From the NCBI GenBank assembly GCA_015179045.1, contig WHUZ01000111.1:62001-126000 (forward strand): a DNA stretch of 64,000 bases, given 5' to 3'. The notes below the pieces were generated by a model. It did no database searches and had not been told where the DNA came from. It worked only from the letters and a program-made list of their open reading frames with translations. Shown one piece after another: positions 10,090-19,878 of this stretch (within the stretch, counting starts at the first letter, position 1; every line of letters begins with the position of its first letter). A program made the position numbers and the translations under genes. The stretch is from Kalaharituber pfeilii. Its lineage: Eukaryota; Ascomycota; Pezizomycetes; Pezizales; Pezizaceae.

Positions 10090-11164
10090 ACCTCGATTGA
10101 GGAGGCCGGAAGAGGAAGAGCAGTTCTCTTCTCGGATGGTAGTAAGGTCGAGGACAGCAAGGTGGGGGCGGGGGTGTGGGGAAGATCCGCGGTGGTGGCG
10201 GAGGTAGTAGGGAGAACGGCGACGGTTTTTTGACGGGGAGGTGAGGGGGGTGAGAAGTGCGCTGGAGAGTGTACCGGAGGAGGTACCGGTCCTGGTTTGC
10301 TTAGATTCTGAAGCTGCTGTCATGGCGATTCAGAAGGCAGGCAAGGAGGGAAAGGGAAAGACCGAGGATGTGAGAAGGGTAGTGGACGCGGTAGCGAGGA
10401 GGAAGAAGAAGGGAGGAGATGTGAAACTGATGTGGGTCAAGGCTCACATCGGAATCGCAGGAAATGAGAAGGCAGATGAGTGGGCGAAGAAGGGGACGGT
10501 GATGCAGGGGAAGGAGGTGGCCACCGGAAGTGGGTTGCGCCAGAGGGTGAAGGCGTGGAGGAAGGAGAAGAGAGAAGTGGAGGGCTTTGGAAAGGGAAAG
10601 GTCATGGAGTGGAATAGGACAGCGGTGTCCAACTTCACTGCCATGCGCCTGGAGAGAGGAAGGTGCGGGGTGTGGTTGAAGAGGATGGGAGCGGCGGAAT
10701 CGGAGAAGTGCAGCTGCGGGGAGGCCCAGACGGGGGCGCACCTAGCCCTCCAGTGCAGTCAGCAGAGGTTTCGCCCAGAAGGCTTTAGAGAATGGGGAGA
10801 TATGGAGAAGAACTGGAAAAGGACAGCAGAGAATGGGGAGGAGTGGGATGAGTTGGAAAGGTTCTTCTCCGGGATCAGGTTTTAGTGCGCCGTGCGATTT
10901 ACCGACCCGGGTCGGGTAAAAATTTGCCGTCGGGGAAGTTTGCTTGCCGGGATGCGAAGGAGTGGAGAAGAGAGGAGGGGGAGAGGGGGAGATATATAGT
11001 GGAGCCTCCCTGAGGCAGAAACCGGAAGGACCGTCCGGAGGTTTCTGGAATCAGGTTTTAGAAGTAGATAGAAATTTCTTTGTTTGTTAAGCCTGTCTTC
11101 GGGCTTCAAGGGCTTGCCCAGGGTCCCTGCCATGGCTTGGTGCTGCAAGCGGGGTTATGTGATT

Positions 11165-11208
<44 letters not shown>
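10090..11208 (+). mobile_element. 5'-truncated LINE-B (1.12 kb) with 14-bp TSD
   Basis: Flanked by TTCACCTCAATTGG at 10076-10089 and 11209-11222. Contains the RNase H and C-terminal region, a 3' UTR with a GAAACCGGAAGG...CCGGAGGTTTC inverted repeat at about 11019-11047, tail B (CCCTGCCATGGCTTGG..GCTGCAAGCGGGG) at about 11131-11160, then a T-run passing directly into a long A-run. It sits within an NmrA-like gene remnant. Confidence 0.92.
10092..10885 (+). pseudogene. LINE-B RNase H and C-terminal domain, frameshifted
   Basis: First part (10100-10225) reads LFSDGSKVEDSKVGAGVWG, the RNase H start. A one-base slip in a run of six T near 10226-10231 moves to the frame open from 10241 to 10885. 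That frame holds LVCLDSEAAV, WVKAHIGIAGNEKADEWAKK and the knuckle CSCGEAQTGAHLALQC, then ends ...FFSGIRF. About 55% of residues appear shared with the reference copy at 1-2 kb by eye; both belong to family B but are clearly different sub-lineages. Truncated before the reverse transcriptase, so not functional. Confidence 0.85.
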
Positions 11209-11210
<2 letters not shown>

Positions 11211-12060
11211 CACCTCAATTGGCTGACATAGAAGATACAGAGCTGTTAAAGAAAGTTCTTTCGGGTGCTTATACACTTTTCATGGTGACGAATTACTAGG
11301 AACATATCAATGGCAAAAGAGACACCTAGCATGGAAAAAATTCGCAAATGTAGCAGCAGTGAGTTTCGCTTGGACTGGTGGTATTTCAAAGGAGGGGCAG
11401 CCTGATGACTGGTTGGGACAGGAGCTTCGAGTTTAACACTATATATTCAGCAGCTTGTACAACATCAAAGAACGTAAGTTACACCTTCTTGATATACAAT
11501 TCAGTACATGATGAACAACCATTGACGTTTGTTCAGGTAGGCTCCGGCGGCACTGTTTCTAAGATGCATCACTTCAACTCCAAAGCTGAACTCGAATCAT
11601 ACATTCGCACTTCCCTTCCCAACCTTCCAAACACCTTCTTTCTTCCTAGCTTCTACACCTCAAATATCTCCGGGAAGCAAATCTGCCCCGACTCAAGCAC
11701 TGGAGTTTACACTTGCGCACTTCCCGTGCCCAGGGACAACGCTGGTATCCCAATGTTCGATGTTCGCGACACGGACAAGTTTATCAAGGGAATTCTGCTG
11801 AACCACGAAAAAGATGTTCGGGCGAGGCGGATACTGGGCGCAACAGAGTTACAGGTCTCCGAGCGAGGTGCTTGAGGTATTCAAGAAAGTTAAGCGAAGG
11901 AAAAGCGTGTGCCGTACTGTACACCGAGTCCCAGCAGATATCTATTAGACATTCTTGCCCCCTGCAGTTGCAGATGAATTTACGGAGAACTTGGTTTTGT
12001 TGGGAACGTATGGATACTAGTAGGGGCTGTCGATGAACAACTGGGAATGGCTACCAGAAA
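11209..12060 (+). pseudogene. NmrA-like NAD(P)-binding protein remnant
   Basis: Translation of 11219-11290 gives DIEDTELLKKVLSGAYTLF, and 11378-11875 gives HFNSKAELESYIRTSLPN and FFLPSFYTSN, then a RRILGATE segment. These match the order of NmrA-family proteins (NAD(P)-binding regulators, negative nitrogen regulators and their many fungal relatives). Stops (after FMVTNY) and at least two frameshifts (about 11815-11860 and 11885-11900) break it. The LINE-B at 10090-11208 interrupts it upstream; bases before 10076 probably belong to the same gene, but the dinucleotide-binding N-terminus was not recognised. Confidence 0.7.
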
Positions 12061-12065
12061 GTACC

Positions 12066-12218
12066 ACTACTAACTGGGGCGCATACAGGCTACCAGCCTA
12101 TGGCAGGGAGGATAGGAGACTTGGACTGGAGCCACTCGGTATGTGGCCCACACTCCCTGCCATAGGGTGATAGAGTAGCTTTGTATGCGGGTTACGTGAC
12201 CACTAAAAAAAAAAATGT
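12066..12218. mobile_element. Two facing tail B sequences (fold-back)
   Basis: 12067-12103 reads tail B on the minus strand (CCCTGCCATAGGCTGGTAGC..TGTATGCG); 12151-12200 reads tail B on the plus strand (CCCTGCCATAGGGTGATAG...TGTATGCGGGTTACGTGA) with a short A-run at 12207. They are separated by about 45 bp. The plus copy has a normal 3' end; the minus copy lacks the TTACGTGA and A-run. Confidence 0.65.
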
Positions 12219-13437
12219 GCCCTACTCATTGGGAAGCGCCATGGGACATTATACTAACGCAAGCGAGATATGTGGTTGTAGATCGTTGATGAACCACCGA
12301 CAATCTGGGAAGAGTTTGTGGCAACTGAGCCCGCTTGGGCTGATTTAAAATCGGATGTCACGCATGGGGGAAAATGCTAAGGTGCCTCCCAGATGGATGA
12401 AAATTCCTCAGATGGACGGTTTTCATAATTGCCCCAAGCTCAAACAAAAACCTTGATCTGGAGAATAGAGACACTTGAAGTAGAAGCAAGGCCAGGTATG
12501 GCATGTTGTATGTAGATCGAGATGCTATGTAAAAGAGTTACGCAATCCCAGATTTTCTAACAAATAATTATCGTAAGGTAACCGCTCTGTGCACTTAATA
12601 CCCACCATAACTGCACAACATTTAGATGCTACATTTGTAGCCTTCTGAGATCGTGATCGGGAAAGAATATTCCAGAAAATATAAGACTTCCCCTTGAGGC
12701 GCGGAGAAATGTTACTGCAATTGCACTGCCAATACAACTAAGCCGAAACTTCAAAACACGTACGTAGGGCACATTGTGACGCCAAAGAGGGGCCTAGCTA
12801 TCAAAGAAAGTCCCTAAGGTTGTTTGACCAGGCATAGGGCTCTTGCTTGTATTTTTATGTGCTTTAACTAAGGCAGCCTCATAACTGGGTAACCTGCAGC
12901 GTTAGCTAGCTGCACCTGATCATGCATTTCGTCAGAACGTTCAACCGAAGTTTATGTTTTCAGGTGCATGGGGTAGCTAGGGGCAGGTTGATTAACAATT
13001 CTTGTAAACATAGCCTGCTCATGCTCATCGAACTCCCGCCGCGCGTGGGCCCTAGCCTTGTGGGGCCATATGCATATGGTTGGTGCGTGTCCATTTCGAG
13101 TTTATTCCACCCAAGGCTGCCAAGGCTGAATGGAACGATAGCCTTCTTCATCCATTGCCCAGGATACCTTACCAGTGCAGTACAAGTTTCCGCCTCACAC
13201 TTATTTCACAGTGCAGTAGGTGTGGTCAGAAACCATGATAGTGCTTGTGTAATTCACAACAACGATGTTCTGAAACAGCAACAACAGACATCTTTCGTCA
13301 CGGCTCGGTCTAACAAAAAAATATAACCTAGTGTACATCGCACTAGGTCGTATAATTGCCAGTTTCTGATCGGCGCAATCAGGTGTATATCAGACGAACC
13401 ACTAGATCAATACATAGAGGGATGTAATCACACCATT
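12219..13437. other. No assigned gene
   Basis: Unassigned. A 134-codon open frame at 12922-13326 ends in a Gln-rich stretch but shows no domain. Confidence 0.4.
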
Positions 13438-13450
13438 AACTGCCAATCCA

Positions 13451-13472
13451 TTAATGATATTAAAAAAAAAAA
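13451..13472 (+). mobile_element. Micro-tail A of 22 bp with 13-bp TSD
   Basis: The whole insert is TTAATGATATT followed by A11. It is flanked by AACTGCCAATCCA at 13438-13450 and 13473-13485. The insert starts after the hairpin, so only the terminal TAATGATAT and poly-A were copied. This is the smallest insertion found. Confidence 0.88.
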
Positions 13473-13731
13473 AAACTGCCAATCCACCCTGTGCTTGTAG
13501 GAACCAGGGCCAAGGCTTGTCGCACACTTCCACCCATACCCTGTCACAAGCTCATCCCTAGGTAACAAATACGCCTGGCTTTCAGTGTGTTGCAGCTACA
13601 GATGACCTATATCGCATGATGCATAAGGCTCCTGTTCTAGAACGTTTCGGACTCGAGGCGATGCCACAGCATCCAAGCAGGGACTGGCCCCTGTAATGTG
13701 ATCGTCGCAGCGGTACCCATGGATCCACGTC

Positions 13732-13786
13732 TTTCGCGTGGCCCTTGGGACGGCAGTTGAGCAATCAAATTAAAAAAAAACCAAAA
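13732..13786 (+). mobile_element. Probable decayed tail A
   Basis: TTCGCGTGGCCCTTGGGACG, GCAGTTGAGCAATCAAATTA and an A-rich end resemble tail A in order and spacing with many substitutions. Low support. Confidence 0.4.
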
Positions 13787-14152
13787 AGGAAATTATAATA
13801 TACATGTCATGATTGGGCATGAAATAAACTACTTTTTTAGTGGGAATAACTTCAGCAGAGCCCTCTCACCGAAGATCGATTGTTCGTATATATGTTGAAC
13901 TTGACTCCCTCTGTCCAGTCTAGCTCCCATTGATCACAAGCGAAGTTGAAACCAAGCAAGGTACTTCTGTTGTCTTTGCGTTCAGCAACCCGCACCACAC
14001 AGGCATCACCTACGCATTGTCCGCATTACATCTTGTTTTGAGGACATACAGACACCACGCGATATTCCCTCAAGCTAGACCATTGCGCAGCAAACGAAGA
14101 ACTGCTTGCACGGGCCCCACTCCCAGCTGCCAGTTGATATCCTGAATCCGGA

Positions 14153-14560
14153 ATGGAGCCTCATCCTGAAACCAATCAGACCAGCCGCAGGTCCCCGCGG
14201 GTCCTAGGCCGCCCTTATGGCCAGCCTTCCTGTTTGTGGAGATCCGCGCCCTCCGCTGACCTGGCCAGGCCCGGCCGGTTGAGAACATTGCCGAGAACTG
14301 CCGATGCGACCACAACCCCTACTACCAAGACGTCGCAGAAGGACTCACCCAACTCGCCGCCTGAAGATGTCGTGAAAGAGCAGGCAAAGCACCGTACACC
14401 TCAAAAAACAATAGGCTCCGCTGATACCCAAAAGCTGGTTCTTTCTCTATTTATGAAAGACGAAGATCGGCCGTGGTCCCCCTTTCAAAACCCAACAGAC
14501 CATCTTACTAAGGCGAAGATGGCAGTGACACTATTTGATTTTGATGCGATGGATTTATGA
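14153..14560 (+). CDS. Hypothetical Ser/Thr/Pro-rich open frame
   Basis: 135 codons from ATG 14153 to TGA at 14558-14560, rich in Pro, Thr and Lys, no recognised domain. It ends about 45 bp before a tail B (14604), so it may be the N-terminal ORF of a family-B-like element or a chimera. No homologous copy was found in the window. Confidence 0.35.
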   Translation: MEPHPETNQTSRRSPRVLGRPYGQPSCLWRSAPSADLARPGRLRTLPRTADATTTPTTKTSQKDSPNSPPEDVVKEQAKHRTPQKTIGSADTQKLVLSLFMKDEDRPWSPFQNPTDHLTKAKMAVTLFDFDAMDL

Positions 14561-14599
14561 ATTCGAGGAACCTAATCTTCATTCATTCACTGGTGGAGG

Positions 14600-14653
14600 C
14601 CGTGCCATGACGAATAGCTACAAGTGGGGTTATGTGATATTGAAACTACACAG

Positions 14654-14683
<30 letters not shown>
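14600..14683 (+). mobile_element. Tail B with long A-run
   Basis: GTGCCATGACGAATAGCTAC, AAGTGGGGTTATGTGATATT, then GAAACTACACAG and A31. Hairpin is weakened (AAGTGGGG for AAGCGGGG). No convincing TSD; CCCC.GCGGGT occurs on both sides at a distance. Confidence 0.65.
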
Positions 14684-14687
<4 letters not shown>

Positions 14688-15480
14688 CTGCGGGTGACCG
14701 GGAAGTTTGGATAGCGGTAGGTTGGAAATTCTGCACCACAGCAGGGAATTGAGAAACTAGTGCGTATGTTCATCTGGTGCTTAAAGGATGGGTGTACCAT
14801 TGGGTACTTGCATGTGCAATGGGCACGGAATTCAGTTTGCTGTTGTAGGGAGGTTATTAAACTGGATCGGCAATCAAGATGGATAGGATCCATGGCAACG
14901 GGCAAATTGCGAAAAAACACTGTCTCTTCATCAGAAGGAGCTTTCCGTACGGAGTCACATCAACCACGGTTTTTACACAAATAGATTTCTGTTGGTACTT
15001 TCATACATCGCCGCCTTGTGGCAGTCACAAACGCTTTCTACGCTTTTCTTGATCTTCACTGACAACCTACGAGTTGACCGGCGACTTTGATAGAGGAAAG
15101 AAACATACTACTGCATTGGGAGTAGACATATAGATTTCGTTCAGTTGCAATTAATTCTTCGACATTTCTTATGAGCAGTGGAAACTTAGTGTGATTTTTA
15201 TTTATCTAGGAGATTTGTAACGGCTATTGGGATTTCTTTGAGGGAGGGCATCGGATGAACATTGCATTTGGACTCAGGGGCAACGGACACCGGTCAATAT
15301 GCTCTAGGACAGGGTGGGGCGGGTTGTATATTTGGATGTTGTATTAATAGGGTTATATAGAAACTTGAAAATGGCAGACTATTCTCGTGTACCCTGCACT
15401 TACTTGCAGATAGCGTAGATGCTTGTTTATCAACCCTAAGCATGCTTCCTATGCTCAACTTACTCATTCCACTTCACCGC
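14684..15480. other. No assigned gene
   Basis: No domain or repeat recognised. Confidence 0.4.
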
Positions 15481-15524
15481 TCATATTTGGATCTTATAGG
15501 AGCGGCCCCAACATCACAACAGGC

Positions 15525-16200
15525 GGAAGGGAAGGAATTCATACGATCATACATAGACGACTTCCACAGCGTCATATCCCACAGATCTCTACCCAAGCTG
15601 CGGGCCTGCGGCAAGCGATAAAAACACACAGAGAAAACTTAACAGCAGCGGCGATCACAGAAGGATACGAAACGGACCCCAACAAATCAGAAACCCTGAT
15701 TATAGGGGTAAGGGCCCTCCATATAGACTCATAGTCTTGACGGCAGACTGGGAAATGAAATTCCAACCGCACCATAAGAAACGACTGAATATCGCCAAAG
15801 CAACATGGGGGGTGGGCACGAGACTAACAAAACTGGCCCCCGCCAAGAGACGCCAAATATACACCAGCATAGCCCGCACCATCGCGACATGGGCATGCTG
15901 GGCCTGGAGAGGCTATGCCCGAGGCACGCCCAGTAAAACATTAATCGAAGAGCTGGAGAGATCGCGATATAACGTGACCAGGTCAATCACAGGCGCACCA
16001 TAGGGGACAAGGAGGGACATAGTCGAAGGACTGGCCAATATCGAGTCCATCCAAATGTTCATAGAAGGGGAATGCCTGTGCGTAGAAGCCCGCACGCTCC
16101 GATTCGAAGGCGAACGACTTAGAAGAGAAGACCAGGACTCCACATACCTCAGAGCAATACTAACCCACCGGAACCCCCTGACGCTAGCAATGCTACCAGC
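15525..16200 (+). pseudogene. LINE-A reverse-transcriptase fragment
   Basis: KEFIRSYIDDFHSVIS (15535-15580) is motif C with YIDD, equivalent to RSYIDDFHSVIS in the 43-kb copy. Further on are ETDPNKSETLIIGV, TKLAPAKRRQIYTSIARTIA and YNVTRSI...EGLANIESI, all matching that copy. Stops and frameshifts (for example after 15620, at 15732 and at 16001) make it inactive. Confidence 0.85.
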
Positions 16201-16784
16201 TACTACGAGACCCCCGTACACGTACTAACGCAGTGCAGAGCACGGAGACGGAAATGCCCGAGGGGGATGGACGGACTATGCAGACCCGACAGCGACAAGG
16301 ACACACTGATAGAGATTTTGGATTGGGCAAGGGATTCGGGGGTGGGCGCATTCTGATTTTCAGGAGGTGGAGCTGAGACCCATATATTTTCCTTTTACCT
16401 TTTCTTTGTTCACAATGCATGTACTTAAACCTCGCAACGATTGCCGGGTGTGTGAAGGAGATTGCCCGGAGGAATGGAGGACATACGGAGACCTCCGTGA
16501 ACAGGAGACGACGACCCGGACCTACTACACACTCTGATGGAACTACTAGGGGAAGATGGATAAATGGCGTACGCAGCAGACCTTAATTCTCCTAACCTTT
16601 CCGTTTCATGTTCTTACTTCACTTACGTATTCCAGTAAATTTCCTGACTCGTTTATCGAATTTTCTCCCCTTCTTCGTTTATTTATTTCATTCCATTTTC
16701 TTACTCGAAGGAGATAAATGGGACTATCTGATCGTGTATTTAACATAACATCGCCATAGCCTTCAGGGCGGCATGCGATTAACG

Positions 16785-16835
<51 letters not shown>

Positions 16836-16893
16836 TAAACCTCGCCATAGCCCATAGGGCGGCACGCGAGTAATGATATTAAAAAAAAAAAAA
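16200..16893 (+). mobile_element. LINE-A 3' end inserted in the 15.5-17.6 kb LINE-A
   Basis: Starts in the knuckle region (YETPVHVLTQCRA), reads RDTLIEILDWARDSG-like C-terminus (KDTLIEILDWARDSGVGAF, stop 16352-16354), then 3' UTR and tail A. Its tail hairpin is itself split: CTCGC is at 16431-16435 and CATAGCCC...GCGAG resumes at 16846, with A13 ending at 16893. Confidence 0.8.
16436..16832 (+). mobile_element. LINE-A 3' end inserted inside another tail A hairpin
   Basis: Flanked by ACTTAAACCTCGC at 16423-16435 and 16833-16845; the last five bases of the TSD are the 5' strand of the target's hairpin stem. The insert encodes PGGMEDIRRPP...LMELLGEDG and ends in tail A of the ATCGC/GCGAT type (16773-16805) plus a long A-run. 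Confidence 0.92.
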
Positions 16894-17650
16894 CCCTCCC
16901 CGCAGACACTCCAAAGGAAGATTGGGAAGCAGCAATTCGCAAACGCCGAAGACGAAGGGTGGAAAAGCATCTACACAGACGGCAGCCGGATCAACATCAC
17001 CGGCGCCAGATCATACTCCCGAACGCACCTCGGCAAAAAACGAACATCCAGATACCTGGGCACGCTCAGCGCAGTGAACGACGCCGAACTGATAGCCATG
17101 AGCGAAGCGCTCACAGACCAGACGGGCGAACTCCTGATAATATCAGACTCCAAAGTGGCAATAACCAAACTACAAAAGATTGCCAGCGGAGCGCCCAATC
17201 ACGAGGGCGCATCACGGCTGGTACGGGAGAAATGGGAAGAAAGGACACAACGGGGCGACTTGGCAATGGTATCGCCGGAAATGCCGAAGCTCTCGCCATA
17301 GCCCTAAGGGCGGCCAAAATCGGAACACTCCTACGATATCAGGATGAAGTAGTCACGGAAGCAGGCATAAGACAATGGGCGAAGTCCGACAGAGCAATCG
17401 AAAGGAACAGACTGAAATGACATACAGACCCTTACAAAGACTAGACCACAGAGGATCGACCCTAGCCGGAAGTCTAGGGGGGAGGGCCTACGCAACTGGA
17501 AATACAAGATCGGTGCCGCAGACAGTCCGGAGTGCCGCTGGTGCGGCGAGGATTACGAGACGACTCACCACGTACTAACACAGTGCCGGGTATGGAAGCA
17601 GAAATGCCCGAGGGGTGAATTGGACCTGTACCGCCCAGAAGCGGGGAAAG
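16894..17650 (+). pseudogene. LINE-A RNase H and knuckle region
   Basis: Reads WKSIYTDGSRINITGARSYS, SAVNDAELIAMSEALTD, LLIISDSKVAITKLQK (16960-17180), then a frameshift near 17265 and GTLLRYQDEVVTEAGIRQWA, then CRWCGEDYETTHHVLTQC (17530-17590) and CPRGELDLYRPEAGKED. The expected GNxEADKAAKIG motif is altered: see 17292-17314. Catalytic acids are present but the frame is broken. Confidence 0.85.
17292..17314 (+). other. Tail A hairpin core embedded in RNase H coding sequence
   Basis: CTCGCCATAGCCCTAAGGGC followed by GGC is an exact tail A hairpin core, but without TAATGATAT, A-run or TSD. In other copies the same position codes for EADKAAKIG; here it reads EALAIALRAAKIG, so about 6 bp have been replaced by about 18 bp in frame. 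Confidence 0.75.
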
Positions 17651-17800
17651 AAGATTTTTTTTTTTTTGTTTTTAAAAAAAAAAATATATCATTATTCGCT
17701 TGCCGCCCGTTGGGCAATGGCGAGGTTATGGCTAAGTACATAAACGTCCCTAATCTCCGTCATAAGAAAAAGGAAAGACTTCAATGGAAACTGTTGGATA

Positions 17801-17831
17801 ACGCGAGTAATGACATAAGAAAAAAAAAAAA
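17801..17831 (+). mobile_element. Micro-tail A (31 bp) with 13-bp TSD
   Basis: Insert is ACGCGAGTAATGACATAAG plus A-run: only the 3' strand of the outer stem and the terminal motif. Flanks AAACTGTTGGATA (17788-17800) and AAACTGTGGGATA (17832-17844) differ at one base. Confidence 0.85.
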
Positions 17832-17879
17832 AAACTGTGGGATAAGAGTCCCTGATCTCCGCCTTAAGGAAAATAAAGA

Positions 17880-18398
17880 TTTTTTTTTTTTTTTTTTTTT
17901 ATATCATTAATCGCTGGCCGCCCTATGGGCTATGGCGATGTGCTATGGATTTATAGAGAAAATAATAACTAGAATCAGTCCCCCCCCCTCCCCGGAACGA
18001 CCATAAACGTAGCTAAAAGAAAATTAACGTCACTCTCCGAGCATCTCCATCAGCCTCATCAGCGGGTCTTCTCCCCCCTCCCCTTCGACCCTCGGTGGTC
18101 TCCTCACGTGATCCTCCCCCCCGGCCACCTCCGCCGCCACACTCTGCAATGTCCTAGCAGATGTCTCGTTGTCTCCTCCTCCTCCTCGCACCACCTGCAC
18201 TCTGGTCCGTCCCCTTCCCTAATTTGCCACCTCCAAGCACGTAGACCCTTACCCCCCAACAGTCCCGCCAACCTCCCCGTCAGCTGCCCCAACCTCTCTA
18301 GTGGTCTATATGACAATTCCAACCGGTTTCTCTCCCCCGCCCTCTCCCTCCTTCCTCTTTGTCTCATACCGGCTTCCGTAACAACCTCTGGGGCGCGC
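17880..18398 (-). mobile_element. LINE-A 3' end (0.52 kb) with 15-bp TSD
   Basis: Flanked by TAAGGAAAATAAAGA at 17865-17879 and 18399-18413. On the minus strand it encodes ERNRLELSYRPLERLGQL and the knuckle CRWCEEEEETTRHLLGHC, then WPGG; a slip in a run of seven G/C at about 18114-18120 precedes the C-terminus PLMRLMEMLGE. It ends in tail A of the ATCGC/GCGAT type and poly-A (T-run 17880-17901). It lies inside the 3' UTR of another minus-strand LINE-A. Confidence 0.92.
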
Positions 18399-18431
18399 TA
18401 AGGAAAATAAAGAGTTGAAAATGAGAATAAG

Positions 18432-19350
18432 CTATAAAATATGAAATAGAAATAATCTATGGCACTCGTCCGCCCAGTGCAGTATCTCCAGTAACGCGTC
18501 CCTGTCCTTAATCTTCGGTGGGGCGATTAGGTGATTCCTCCCACCCGGCCACTTTTTCTTCCAGGTCCTGCATCTGTTGAGAACGTGGTCAGTGGTCTCC
18601 TCTTCCTTTCTGCACCACCGACACTCTGGGCTCTCCGCTTTCCTGATCTTGTATTTCCAGCCCCTTAGGCCTTTCCCCCCCAGAATCCCTGCTAGTGTTG
18701 ACACCCTCTGTCCTAGCCTCTTGAGTGGTCTATAGTTTAGTTTCAGTCGGTTTCTCTGCTTGGCCCTCCACGTCATGCTTAGTTGACGTATCCCGGCCTC
18801 GGTGATCAACTCGTCCTGGTATTGGAGGTGAGTGCCGATCTTGGCGGCCCTGTCTGTCTCCGTGTTGCCCTTGATTCCTTTATAGCTTTTGACCCAAAGT
18901 ATGGCTATGTCCAGGTTGCCTCTGCCCGCTCTGGCCTCTCATTTCTCCCTAACCAGCTGAGACGCGCCCTTGTGGTTCGGATCTCCATTCGCTACCTTCC
19001 GGAGTTTCGAGATGGCTACCTGGAGTCTTTTTTTTTTTTTTTTTTTTTTGGTCACGTGATCCCGCTTGCAGCTGTTCGCCATGGCAGGGCACTACCCTGG
19101 AGTCGGTGACGGTTAGCAGTTCGCTATATTGAGATTCCAACGCTTCCCCCATGGCTCTGAGTTCAGCGTCATTGACTGTGCATTGTTCGCCTAGGTAGGT
19201 CGAATTGGGGCCTTCTTTGCTGTATGTGCCCGACCCGGTGCGTGGGCCTTGGTCCGTGTTCATTCTGCTGCCGTCCGTGTAGTACGTGTTCCATCCCTCA
19301 TCTACCGCGTCCGATATGACTTTCTCCCATTCCACGCCATAGTGGAGTCT
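18432..19350 (-). pseudogene. LINE-A RNase H, knuckle and C-terminus
   Basis: From 19335 downward: WNTYYTDGSRMNTDQGPRTG, TVNDAELRAMGEAL, LLTVTDSR, then the solo tail B, then the helix-rich linker, the WVKSYKGIKGNTETD region and GIRQLS. 18809-18432 is open and reads LKLNYRPLKRLGQRVSTLA, CRWCRKEEETTDHVLNRC and LEILHWADE before its stop. Frameshifts and the insertion make it inactive. Confidence 0.85.
19028..19091 (-). mobile_element. Solo tail B (64 bp) in RNase H coding sequence
   Basis: Minus strand: GTGCCCTGCCATGGCGAAC, AGCTGCAAGCGGGATCACGTGA then poly-A (T-run 19028-19050). Flanks GCTACCTGGAGTC (19015-19027) and CTACCCTGGAGTC (19092-19104) match except for one inserted base. The target is the DSRVA codons of the LINE-A RNase H. 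Confidence 0.9.
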
Positions 19351-19360
19351 ACCCCGTCAC

Positions 19361-19878
19361 CTCCCGAGGCGAGTCTTGGTCTTGTTTCTGACTCTTAGGG
19401 CTGAGACGGCCTTATATACCGCTTTCAGGGCCACTATGTGGATTGCGCCTTTGCACCTTAAGCCCCTTCGCTAAGCTTCCGCTCCCTTCAGAACCAACTG
19501 CCGATAACTACACCCGCCGAGTTGCAGTCCATGCCCTCACCTATGCCCAGTGGCATTTCGACCCTTAGGCTCCCCACAGCCAGCTCGAGCTCAAACGAGC
19601 CAAGATCATGCTAGTGTTTTTCTTGACAGCTCGCTAAAATGCTTAGCCAGTGCAAGGTTTCATAAACTGTAAATACCTAATATAGTAATAATTAGAGACT
19701 TGAAGCTCATTCTGACCTACCAACAACTTCGAAATGCACAATTTACCTGATAGTAGTGAGAAAGATGAAAATCTAGCTTAGTTTCGTTTAGTTTGTCAAT
19801 ATTATGTATATAATCAATCCAGGCTCGAGCTAGCTCGTGCCGCTCACTAAAGCAGAGGTTTAACATTTCATGACTAGT
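19361..19878. other. No assigned gene
   Basis: AT-rich in part; short GCTCGAGCT-type palindromic motifs occur near 19580 and 19825. No coding evidence. Confidence 0.4.

Larger units (their letters stand above)
15500..17655 (+). mobile_element. LINE-A copy (RT then RNase H), interrupted at about 16200-16893
   Basis: Reverse-transcriptase sequence (15525-16200) and RNase H/knuckle sequence (16894-17640) are collinear parts of the family-A ORF2 seen uninterrupted at 43-44.7 kb. Between them lies a separate LINE-A 3' end with its own A-run, so this element was hit by another copy. Its own 3' end was then hit by the minus-strand element that starts at 17656. TSDs of the first event were not resolved. 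Confidence 0.75.
17656..19360 (-). mobile_element. LINE-A copy, minus strand, carrying three later insertions
   Basis: Tail A lies at 17687-17727 on the minus strand (CTCGCCATTGCCCAACGGGC), followed by 3' UTR, C-terminus (18432 on), knuckle and RNase H to about 19350. Removing the micro-tail at 17801-17831, the LINE-A at 17880-18398 and the solo tail B at 19028-19091 gives one collinear element. The A-run side shows a T-run (17656-17674) passing into an A-run (17675-17686), an odd junction. Outer TSD not found. Confidence 0.7.
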
